Shown here: positions 1 to 5,618 of the stretch, piece after piece
Position numbering within the stretch: position 1 is the first letter of the stretch
How the letters are laid out: each line of letters begins with the position of its first letter
Origin: Flavobacterium sp.
GTDB lineage: Bacteria; Bacteroidota; Bacteroidia; Flavobacteriales; Flavobacteriaceae
Direction: 5' to 3'
Assembly (NCBI GenBank): GCA_030682755.1
Contig: JAUXNR010000518.1
Location: 1 to 6,350, forward strand
Length of the DNA: 6,350 nucleotides
Made by a program: the position numbers and the translations under genes
The notes under the pieces: generated by a model
The model's input: only the letters and a program-made list of their open reading frames with translations
What the model was told of the DNA's origin: nothing
Databases searched by the model: none

Positions 1-106
1 AGCTTCCGTTGGTCGCTTTTGTTCGGCAGCAAAACTAAAAATTTTCCTTAAAAAAGCTTTCCACTACCATCGGGGCTGCAATTCACTGCTCCACAACAAA
101 ATCAGT

Positions 107-136
107 TTTCCAAAACAAAAAAAATCGGTATCTTCG
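107..136 (+). promoter_or_regulatory. possible promoter of the aldehyde dehydrogenase gene
   Basis: TATCTTCG at 129-136 differs from the Bacteroidota -7 consensus TAnnTTTG at one base. A TTT at 107-109 lies 19 bases upstream, where the weak -33 TTG element is expected. Transcription would start near 142 and leave an A-rich leader of about 30 bases before the ATG at 173. The -33 match is poor and the region is AT-rich, so this is only a candidate. Confidence 0.3.
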
Positions 137-172
137 CAAAAAAATATAACAAAAACCTTTAAAAAAGTTATA

Positions 173-1726
173 ATGTCAACAATCGCACAACAATTCGGTA
201 TGACCGAAGCCCTAGAAATATTAGGCATAAAACCCATCAACGAAGGAACTTCCACCGGAAACAACCATTTTTCAAATGGAGAACTCATCGAAAGTTATTC
301 ACCCGTAGATGGTCAATTAATCGCAAAAGTAAAAGCATCCACCGCAGCCGATTACGAAAAAGTAATGCAAACTGCCACCGAAGCATTCAAAACTTTCCGT
401 TTAATGCCTGCACCTCATCGTGGAGAAATTGTTCGTCAGTTTGGAGAAAAATTGAGAAAATATAAAGAACCACTCGGGAAATTGGTTTCCTATGAAATGG
501 GAAAATCACTCCAAGAAGGTTATGGTGAAGTTCAGGAAATGATAGACATTTGCGATTTTGCAGTAGGTTTATCACGTCAATTACACGGTTTAACGATGCA
601 TTCAGAGCGTCCCGGACACAGAATGTACGAGCAATATCATCCGCTTGGTGTAGTCGGAATAATTTCTGCCTTTAACTTTCCGGTGGCCGTTTGGTCATGG
701 AATACCGCTTTGGCTTGGATTTGTGGTGACGTTTGTGTTTGGAAACCATCTGAAAAAACCCCACTTTGCGGCGTTGCTTGTCAAAACATTATTGCCGAAG
801 TGTTAAAAGAAAATAATCTTCCTGAAGGAATCTCTTGCTTAATCAACGGTGATTACAAAGTGGGCGAATTAATGACGCACGACAAACGTGTTCCGTTAGT
901 TTCCGCTACCGGTTCAACCAGAATGGGCAAAATTGTTGCTCAAGCTTGTGCCGCTCGTTTAGGAAATTCATTATTGGAATTAGGTGGAAACAACGCCATC
1001 ATCGTTACGCCCGATGCCGACATCAAAATGACGGTTATCGGAGCTGTGTTTGGAGCCGTTGGAACTGCCGGACAACGTTGTACGTCAACCAGAAGACTAA
1101 TCATTCACGAAAGTATCTATGATAAAGTAAAAGATGCCATTGTTTCAGCCTACAACCAATTACGCATTGGAAATCCATTAGATCAAAACAACCATGTTGG
1201 ACCGCTAATTGATGTTCACGCTGTTGAAATGTACAAAAAAGCCTTAGAAAAAGTAGTTGCCGAAGGCGGAAAATTAATCGTTCCCGGTGGCGTTTTATCC
1301 GGCGAAGGTTATGAAAGCGGTTGCTATGTAAAACCAGCCATTGCCGAAGCAAAGAATTCATTTGAAATCGTGCAACACGAAACCTTTGCTCCGGTTTTGT
1401 ACTTACTAAAATATTCCGGCGATGTGCACAATGCCATCGAAATTCAAAATGGTGTTGCACAAGGATTATCATCTGCGATTATGACCAACAATTTACGTGA
1501 AGCCGAGGCATTTTTATCCGTTGCCGGATCTGATTGCGGAATTGCCAACGTAAACATCGGAACTTCCGGTGCCGAAATCGGTGGAGCTTTTGGTGGCGAA
1601 AAAGACACAGGTGGCGGTCGCGAATCGGGTTCAGATGCTTGGAAAATCTATATGCGAAGACAAACTAACACAATCAATTATACCACTAGTTTGCCTTTGG
1701 CACAAGGAATTAAGTTTGATTTATAG
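173..1726 (+). CDS. amaB: ALDH7-type aldehyde dehydrogenase (L-aminoadipate-semialdehyde / piperideine-6-carboxylate dehydrogenase)
   Basis: This 517-aa protein is a full-length NAD(P)+-dependent aldehyde dehydrogenase of the antiquitin (ALDH7) family. The family oxidises 2-aminoadipate 6-semialdehyde, in equilibrium with piperideine-6-carboxylate, to aminoadipate in lysine breakdown; it acts in the cytosol. Visible landmarks are the oxyanion Asn168 in AFNFPVAVWSW, cofactor-site Lys191 in WKPSEKTP, the GSTRMG dinucleotide loop from Gly247, general base Glu269 in LELGGNN, nucleophile Cys303 in GQRCTSTRR, and Glu403 in HETFAPVLY. Glu122 (in EVQE) and Arg302 fall at the positions of human ALDH7A1 Glu121 and Arg301, which bind the aminoadipate head group; this supports the substrate call. 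The reading frame stays open upstream to base 2, but without ATG and with low-complexity, non-family sequence, so the ATG at 173 is preferred. The gene is probably monocistronic, with a terminator at 1761-1794. No other lysine-degradation gene is visible, so the exact substrate remains inferred. Confidence 0.9.
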   Translation: MSTIAQQFGMTEALEILGIKPINEGTSTGNNHFSNGELIESYSPVDGQLIAKVKASTAADYEKVMQTATEAFKTFRLMPAPHRGEIVRQFGEKLRKYKEPLGKLVSYEMGKSLQEGYGEVQEMIDICDFAVGLSRQLHGLTMHSERPGHRMYEQYHPLGVVGIISAFNFPVAVWSWNTALAWICGDVCVWKPSEKTPLCGVACQNIIAEVLKENNLPEGISCLINGDYKVGELMTHDKRVPLVSATGSTRMGKIVAQACAARLGNSLLELGGNNAIIVTPDADIKMTVIGAVFGAVGTAGQRCTSTRRLIIHESIYDKVKDAIVSAYNQLRIGNPLDQNNHVGPLIDVHAVEMYKKALEKVVAEGGKLIVPGGVLSGEGYESGCYVKPAIAEAKNSFEIVQHETFAPVLYLLKYSGDVHNAIEIQNGVAQGLSSAIMTNNLREAEAFLSVAGSDCGIANVNIGTSGAEIGGAFGGEKDTGGGRESGSDAWKIYMRRQTNTINYTTSLPLAQGIKFDL

Positions 1727-1760
1727 TCTTTTAGAATAGAATAAAGAAAAACAATGAAGA

Positions 1761-1794
1761 AAGCCTTGCAAAGTAAAAATTGTGAGGCTTTTTT
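1761..1794 (+). terminator. intrinsic terminator after the aldehyde dehydrogenase gene
   Basis: An 11-bp stem (1761-1771 with 1780-1790, including two adjacent G-U pairs) encloses an 8-base loop and is followed by a U run that starts inside the 3' arm and ends at 1794. It begins 34 bases after the stop codon and separates the dehydrogenase from the lipoprotein gene. Confidence 0.85.
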
Positions 1795-1823
1795 ATGGAA
1801 TTACGCAACTTTTTCAATGTTTG
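1794..1823 (+). promoter_or_regulatory. weak candidate promoter of the lipoprotein gene
   Basis: AATGTTTG at 1816-1823 matches TAnnTTTG except for the first base. There is no clear TTG at the -33 distance, only a T-rich stretch around 1791-1796. It would give a leader of about 25 bases. A promoter is expected here because a terminator lies immediately upstream, but this exact site is uncertain. Confidence 0.25.
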
Positions 1824-1854
1824 AGTATCTACTTAATAACCAAAAAATAAATAC

Positions 1855-2232
1855 ATGAAAAAGATTTTTTTACTTATGGCATGCATGCCATTTTTTCTTA
1901 CTACGTCATGTAACAACGATGATGACGCAGTGGTTTGTACTCAAGAAGCAAAAGCTGGATTAAATGTTACTGTTAAAGATGCTGTAACCAATGCAGTATT
2001 ATCAGATGGCGTTACCGTAATTGCACAAGACGGACCTTACGTTGAAACACTTCAATTATTTACCGGTGACGATGTAGTTGTCTTTTTTGGAGCAATTGAA
2101 AGAGTGGGCACCTACATTGTAACGGTTTCTAAAGAGGGGTATCAAACTTTTACTTCAGAACCAATTGTAGTAACGGCAGATGTTTGTCATGTTATTCCTC
2201 AACTCATCACGGTGAATTTACAGCCCAATTAA
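1855..2232 (+). CDS. small secreted lipoprotein with a carboxypeptidase-regulatory-like beta-sandwich
   Basis: The 125-aa product begins with a lipoprotein signal peptide: MKK, a hydrophobic core, then the lipobox LTTSC with lipidated Cys19. The mature protein is about 107 residues. Asn-Asn-Asp-Asp-Asp directly follows Cys19. In Bacteroidota an acidic stretch at this place is a known lipoprotein export signal for surface display, so an outer-leaflet, surface-exposed location is plausible. The remainder (GLNVTVKDAVTN..., then GTYIVTVSKEGYQTFTSEPI, ending in VTVNLQPN-like strands) resembles the carboxypeptidase-regulatory/Ig-like fold used in many flavobacterial surface proteins. Cys28 and Cys111 sit near the two ends of this domain and could form a disulfide. 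No catalytic residues are apparent, so a binding or structural role is more likely than an enzyme. It is flanked by terminators on both sides and therefore is probably its own transcription unit. Confidence 0.85.
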   Translation: MKKIFLLMACMPFFLTTSCNNDDDAVVCTQEAKAGLNVTVKDAVTNAVLSDGVTVIAQDGPYVETLQLFTGDDVVVFFGAIERVGTYIVTVSKEGYQTFTSEPIVVTADVCHVIPQLITVNLQPN

Positions 2233-2253
2233 ATGTTTTTTGATTAAATTTAG

Positions 2254-2289
2254 AAAACCCTGCTAGACATGAAGTTTAGCAGGGTTTTT
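2254..2289. terminator. bidirectional terminator between converging genes
   Basis: A perfect 12-bp stem (2254-2265 with 2277-2288) with an 11-base loop and a CCCTGC/GCAGGG core is flanked by U-rich sequence in both directions: five T on the plus strand and a TTTT tract on the minus strand. It lies 22 bases after the lipoprotein stop and 50 bases past the phnA stop, and so can end both converging transcripts. Confidence 0.9.
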
Positions 2290-2294
2290 AATTT

Positions 2295-2342
2295 CACATT
2301 TTCCAATTGACACATTGTCTAATTGACTAATTGTCACATTAC
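2295..2342. repeat. six degenerate 8-bp tandem units
   Basis: The stretch can be cut into CACATTTT, CCAATTGA, CACATTGT, CTAATTGA, CTAATTGT and CACATTAC. Taken in pairs, the first two 16-base units match at 14 of 16 positions. The last unit covers the stop codon and final bases of the PhnA-domain gene. It is AT-rich and non-coding. I see no direct functional signal in it. Confidence 0.6.
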
Positions 2343-2911
2343 TTTGTCTTCTTTACATACTGCGTCAAAATTACAATATGTTGGTTTTCAACACGCCCTT
2401 CAATTTGTTCGGCATTGTCCCAAACCAATTTAATATTATGAACGGCTGCACCTCTTTTTGCAGTAAAATTGGCACCTTTTACATCCAAATCTTTTATTAA
2501 AACAACGGAATCTCCATCTTTTAGAGTGTTTCCGTTGGAATCTTTATGGATGATTTTTCCTTCTTCATCTTCTCCTTCTCCGGTTGCTTTTGCCCATTCT
2601 AAGGCATCTTCATCCAAATACATCATCTCCAGTAAGTCGTGGTTTTTTAATCGAGCCAACATTCGCCATGATACAATTTTAACCGGTAAATGTTCACTCC
2701 ACATACTTTCATTCAAACCACGCCAATCGTCAGGATTTGTGGTTTCAGGATTTTCAATTTGATTTTTTAAGTTTTGAGAAATCAAAATACTATTTTCTAA
2801 ACTTTCTTCGGTTTTTGGAGCTATAGTATATACCACTAGATTTTCGGAAACACCGCTGATTTCACATTTTGAATTGCTTCTGTCATTTAATCTTTTTTCA
2901 ATAACACTCAT
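2339..2911 (-). CDS. PhnA (YjdM-like) domain protein lacking the zinc-ribbon cysteines
   Basis: The 190-aa protein has two recognisable parts. Residues about 5-75 correspond to the N-terminal zinc-ribbon region of long PhnA-domain proteins (RSNSKCEISG at 11-20; DDWRGLNESMWSEH at 61-74). Residues about 123-190 are the compact C-terminal PhnA domain (KDSNGNTLKDGDSVVLIKDL, ...KRGAAVHNIKL..., IVILTQYVKK). The linker at about 108-118 is acidic. From memory, relatives carry Cys at more positions of the N-terminal part, including the place of Gly65 and near residue 18; here Cys16 is the only cysteine, so a zinc ribbon cannot form. Despite the name, E. coli PhnA/YjdM is not shown to be phosphonoacetate hydrolase, and no phosphonate gene is nearby, so no enzymatic role is assigned. 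It has its own promoter at 2976-3004 and shares the terminator at 2254-2289 with the lipoprotein gene. Confidence 0.88.
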   Translation of the reverse strand: MSVIEKRLNDRSNSKCEISGVSENLVVYTIAPKTEESLENSILISQNLKNQIENPETTNPDDWRGLNESMWSEHLPVKIVSWRMLARLKNHDLLEMMYLDEDALEWAKATGEGEDEEGKIIHKDSNGNTLKDGDSVVLIKDLDVKGANFTAKRGAAVHNIKLVWDNAEQIEGRVENQHIVILTQYVKKTK

Positions 2912-2975
2912 GAGTTGTTTTTTTAATCTTTTGTCCTATAAAATTTTTGCTTTTTAAGACATTTAAATAGTTGGA

Positions 2976-3004
2976 CAAAGATACTATTTAGAGCGTATTA
3001 TCAA
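2976..3004 (-). promoter_or_regulatory. promoter of the PhnA-domain gene
   Basis: On the minus strand TTG (3004-3002) is followed after 18 bases by TATCTTTG (2983-2976), a perfect match to the Bacteroidota primary-sigma form TTG-N18/19-TAnnTTTG. Transcription would begin near 2970 and give a leader of about 60 bases before the ATG at 2911. The preceding gene's terminator lies immediately upstream, as expected for an independent unit. Confidence 0.7.
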
Positions 3005-3012
3005 CTTCTCTT

Positions 3013-3050
3013 AAAAATAAAAAGCCGAAAGAAATTTTTCAATCGGCTTT
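3013..3050 (-). terminator. intrinsic terminator after the outer-membrane protein gene
   Basis: An 8-bp stem AAAGCCGA/TCGGCTTT (arms 3043-3050 and 3021-3028) can be extended inward, across a 2x2 internal loop, by GAAA/TTTC (3031-3034 with 3037-3040). On the minus strand it is followed by a U-rich tract (to about 3013). It begins 20 bases downstream of the stop codon at 3071. Confidence 0.85.
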
Positions 3051-3070
3051 AAAAGTATATTTCAATAGTT

Positions 3071-3619
3071 TTAGAAACGGTATCCTACACTAAATCCAGC
3101 ATTGAATTCAATTGCTGTAAAACGATCTGTAGAGTCTTCATTAAAATTTCTACCGATATTTACATAAGGTCCTAACACAAATTTGTCGTTTGAATTCCAT
3201 TTGTAACCCGCACCAATACCAATGATAAAACCACCAATATCAGTTGTTCGTTTTACAGGTTCTCCTTCAACAGTTATAACATCAATAAAATCTCCAGTTC
3301 TGAATTTAAAAAACGGATTGGCATACAAACCTGAACCGGCATTTTCGGTGCCAAAATAATAGTTATAGCCAATTTTAAAACTATTGGTTTTGAATTCCCT
3401 GGCTCCTTTTTCGGTGTGATAATTTACTCTGTCGTTAAACAACACTTCTCCTTCAATAGATTGATTAGAATCAATGAAACGCTCATAACCAATCTCTATA
3501 GAAGCAATGATTAAGGTGTTTAAAATATTATATTTAATTTCATTTTCAGGATAATCTCCTCCTTGTGCTTTTGATTGAAAAGCTGTTAATGCCAGAACAA
3601 TAAGTACAATTTTTTTCAT
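3071..3619 (-). CDS. small outer-membrane beta-barrel protein
   Basis: The preferred product is 182 aa starting at MKKIVLIV (3619). It has a Sec signal peptide with a probable signal peptidase I site after Ala18 (SKA before QGG). The mature part alternates polar and hydrophobic/aromatic residues with turn-like DSNQS, NSNDK and NEDSTD segments, and ends in a strand closing with GYRF. A terminal Phe is the usual BAM-recognition signature of outer-membrane barrels. The size suits a barrel of about eight strands, with glycine-rich IGGFIIGIGAGYKW near the middle. An ATG 24 bases upstream (3643) would add MLNIKFYT before the signal peptide. It is rejected because a TATATTTG promoter core overlaps it and the signal peptide starts naturally at MKK. 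No specific ligand or function can be assigned. It lies 33 bases after the phosphatase gene on the same strand and may be partly co-transcribed with it; a terminator follows. Confidence 0.85.
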   Translation of the reverse strand: MKKIVLIVLALTAFQSKAQGGDYPENEIKYNILNTLIIASIEIGYERFIDSNQSIEGEVLFNDRVNYHTEKGAREFKTNSFKIGYNYYFGTENAGSGLYANPFFKFRTGDFIDVITVEGEPVKRTTDIGGFIIGIGAGYKWNSNDKFVLGPYVNIGRNFNEDSTDRFTAIEFNAGFSVGYRF

Positions 3620-3640
3620 GGTATAAAATTTAATGTTCAA

Positions 3641-3648
3641 CAAATATA
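3641..3648 (-). promoter_or_regulatory. probable -7 promoter element of the outer-membrane protein gene
   Basis: TATATTTG on the minus strand is a perfect TAnnTTTG match, placed 22 bases before the ATG at 3619. No TTG is found 18-19 bases further upstream, inside the end of the phosphatase gene, so the -33 part is weak or absent. If used, transcription begins near 3636 with a leader of under 20 bases, which excludes the upstream ATG at 3643 as the start. Confidence 0.45.
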
Positions 3649-3652
3649 GTAA

Positions 3653-4384
3653 TTAATTTCTTCCTTTTTCATTTGGATACAGTTGTGGTAAAGGTTCACT
3701 TTGCCAAAAGTCTTTAGAATCGACATCAATAATGGTCAACGGACCAAAAAAAGCAGCTCCCGTATCAATATTCCAAACACAGGCTTTGTTGATTGGAACA
3801 GTTTGGTCTATCCGTGTGGTTGGAGTGTGACCAATGTAAATTTCATGATAAAGCTTGAATCGTTTAGGATAAAAGATACTTTCTTTAGATAAATCCGGAT
3901 TCAATGAAAGTGCAGTTTCCCACAAGGTTCTATCCCAATAAAACAATCTTGGGTAGTATTCATACGCAATTCCATTTACATTGGTAAAACCGGCATGAAT
4001 ATATAAACGATTTTGTTCGTCTAAATAATAATCTTTTAAATGATTTTCTAAAAATTCAATATGTTCGTTTCGAGTAGTATCCGAAACTTTTTCATAAGCA
4101 TCAATAGTCGATTGACCACCATGTTTGAACCATTCCTGGTTATAATCGTTTGTTTTTAAATAATTGAGTAGCAATTCATCATGATTCCCTCTGATGAAAA
4201 CACAATTTTGTTTCTTTTCCAATGCAATTAAATAATCCAAAACTTGTGGAGATTCACTCCAACCATCTACATAATCTCCTAAGAATATTAAAGTATCATT
4301 TTTAGTGGCTTGGCTTCTTTCGAGCACTTGGTGTAAGGCACGAAGTCCGCCATGAATATCACCGATTACGAATGTTTTAGTCAT
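3653..4384 (-). CDS. PP1-like calcineurin-fold metallophosphatase
   Basis: The 243-aa protein (starting MTKTFVIG) carries the complete two-metal phosphoesterase signature: GDIHG (Asp9, His11), GDYVDGW (Asp37), GNHDE (Asn67, His68), HAGF (His130), GHTPTT (His186), and a later DTGA (Asp207). Length and motif order fit the bacterial serine/threonine phosphatase (PrpE/PP1-like) and symmetrical diadenosine-tetraphosphatase branch. Which substrate, phosphoprotein or dinucleotide, cannot be told from sequence. There is no signal peptide, so it is cytosolic. The start at 4384 is preferred over an ATG 12 bases upstream because the family begins directly before the first beta strand; with it, the gene overlaps the stop of the AlbA_2-protein gene by 8 nt (ATGACTAA). 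The longer start would overlap by 20 nt. The overlap suggests translational coupling and a linked role. The family is common, so it could also be a housekeeping phosphatase. Confidence 0.9.
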   Translation of the reverse strand: MTKTFVIGDIHGGLRALHQVLERSQATKNDTLIFLGDYVDGWSESPQVLDYLIALEKKQNCVFIRGNHDELLLNYLKTNDYNQEWFKHGGQSTIDAYEKVSDTTRNEHIEFLENHLKDYYLDEQNRLYIHAGFTNVNGIAYEYYPRLFYWDRTLWETALSLNPDLSKESIFYPKRFKLYHEIYIGHTPTTRIDQTVPINKACVWNIDTGAAFFGPLTIIDVDSKDFWQSEPLPQLYPNEKGRN

Positions 4385-5528
4385 TGTTTTTATCATATTT
4401 TACTTTTCTCAAAATCCGCATGGTTTCTTTAAAATTCACATAAACCATCGGGTTTTCTACTGTTTTTAGTAGTGGTTTGGCATCAATTAATTTTTGTTTG
4501 GCTTCTTCAAATCCGTTTAAATAACAAATCATCAATGTAGAAGGCAAATTTAGTGTGTCCCGTTTTTCATTTTCAGATAAAGTGATTCCTTTTTGCAATT
4601 TTTGCAGCAAAGATAAGTTGGAATTATAAATATGAAACATCATTTTTCGATTGTATTGTGGCGGTTCAAACAAAAACTCGTTTTCAATTTTATAATAACC
4701 ATTGTCAAAAAAGGTTAACGTTTGCTTCTCCAATGGATAATAACTCGTTTTGTCATTTAATCCCAGCGGCACATATTCTGTTATTGAAAAAGTACTGTCG
4801 TCATACGCAATCGAAACTTCATCAAAAGCCGAATAAAACAGCTTAACTTGTTCGTTGATTAATTCAATATCCACTCTGGAAAAAAATGTTTTGTCTCGCA
4901 CTCTTTTCTTATTTCCGGCCCAACAAACCACAAACAATTCTTTAAAAACATGGTATTTTGCGGTCATGTCTTTGTGGCGATTGTTCATAAAATCCAACAC
5001 TCCTTCCAAAGTATAAGAAATACTGTTTCGGGAATTGTTTTCAATCCCAATCACCGTTTCTGTATTCATTTTAGAAAACGGGATTTTATCTTCCGTTGGA
5101 ATGGAATTGCTTCCTCTTCGCACAAAAACCGTTCTTGCCGGAATGGTATGAATTCCTTTTTTAAAGGAAGAAACTTTACTTTTGGGTTTTATCGTAACCA
5201 AACCTACCACTTTATCTTTGGGTAAATTGGGAAACGGCACATTTTCATATTGAATTTTAGGCGGATTTTCTAAAAACGCATTCACCAAATTCTGAATCCT
5301 GCTGTCGTCAAAAAAATCATCACCTGTAATTTCATTATCTTGATCTTCCACCCCAACCACGATGTAGGAATTATTAGTAGGATTGGAATTGGATAACGCA
5401 CAAATGTGTTTTAAAAACTTTGCTTTTCCTTCTTTGGTATGCAAATTCAACTGACGCTTTTTGTCATAAAAACTGCTCTCATCGTTGTGAGCTAAGAGGT
5501 TTTTGATAAGAAGGCGTTTGTTGATCAT
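4377..5528 (-). CDS. AlbA_2 (Schlafen-type) domain protein with unknown C-terminal region
   Basis: This 383-aa protein starts with an AlbA_2/Schlafen AAA_4-type domain, residues about 15-145. Visible elements are E17-x4-D22-x-K24, a helix with KFLKHICALSNS (37-48), the strand and turn SYIVVGVEDQ (54-63), an NPPKI segment at 88-92, and VFVRRGSNSIP at 134-144. Such domains are usually named putative ATP-binding or DNA-binding proteins in databases; in mammalian Schlafens the same fold is an RNA endonuclease. Residues about 155-383 are rich in aromatic and charged residues and match no family I recognise. No signal peptide or membrane segment is seen, so it is cytosolic. The gene lies 90 bases after the aldo/keto reductase gene, behind a repeat element, and its stop overlaps the phosphatase start. 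No good TAnnTTTG promoter is visible just upstream, so it may be read from the aldo/keto reductase transcript. The domain call is fairly sure; the activity is not. Confidence 0.82.
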   Translation of the reverse strand: MINKRLLIKNLLAHNDESSFYDKKRQLNLHTKEGKAKFLKHICALSNSNPTNNSYIVVGVEDQDNEITGDDFFDDSRIQNLVNAFLENPPKIQYENVPFPNLPKDKVVGLVTIKPKSKVSSFKKGIHTIPARTVFVRRGSNSIPTEDKIPFSKMNTETVIGIENNSRNSISYTLEGVLDFMNNRHKDMTAKYHVFKELFVVCWAGNKKRVRDKTFFSRVDIELINEQVKLFYSAFDEVSIAYDDSTFSITEYVPLGLNDKTSYYPLEKQTLTFFDNGYYKIENEFLFEPPQYNRKMMFHIYNSNLSLLQKLQKGITLSENEKRDTLNLPSTLMICYLNGFEEAKQKLIDAKPLLKTVENPMVYVNFKETMRILRKVKYDKNND

Positions 5529-5534
5529 TTTTTT

Positions 5535-5616
5535 AGTTTTCAGTCTCAGTCACTGCTCTCAGTAAGAGACATAGTTTAAAAACTAGTTCTGCGACTGAAA
5601 ACTGCGACTGAAAACT
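5535..5616. repeat. intergenic repeat and inverted-repeat element
   Basis: GCGACTGAAAACT occurs twice in perfect tandem (5591-5603, 5604-5616). An inverted copy of its core, AGTTTTCAGTC, lies at 5535-5545. Between them are the palindrome TAGTTTAAAAACTA (5572-5585) and a GTCTC/GAGAC inverted pair (5543-5547, 5566-5570). Read as minus-strand RNA, either tandem copy can pair over 11 bp with the arm that ends six bases before the AlbA_2-protein ATG. There is no U tract after a hairpin, so it is not a standard terminator. Similar CTGAAAACTG-rich spacers are, as I recall, frequent between Flavobacterium genes. Confidence 0.7.
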
Positions 5617-5618
5617 TT

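Noticed and set aside
1101..1472. A 123-codon open frame on the minus strand inside the dehydrogenase gene
   Set aside because: It is antisense to conserved ALDH catalytic sequence, its translation is rich in Arg, His and Gln as expected for an antisense shadow, and it shows no family resemblance.
2469..2762. A 97-codon plus-strand frame inside the PhnA-domain gene
   Set aside because: It is antisense to the recognisable PhnA domain, and its Ser/Phe/Pro-rich composition is typical of a shadow frame.
2339..2911. A phosphonate-utilisation role for the PhnA-domain gene
   Set aside because: The gene stands alone with no C-P lyase, phosphonatase or transporter genes nearby, and the domain name is historical.
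3620..3643. An eight-residue N-terminal extension of the outer-membrane protein from the ATG at 3643
   Set aside because: It would place MLNIKFYT before a normal MKK signal peptide, and a TATATTTG promoter element overlaps it.
4950..5225. A 91-codon plus-strand frame inside the AlbA_2-protein gene
   Set aside because: It lies antisense to the conserved AlbA_2 domain and has a His/Phe/Arg-rich composition without any motif.
5535..5616. A CRISPR-like array
   Set aside because: There are only two contiguous 13-base units with no spacers, and no cas genes nearby.
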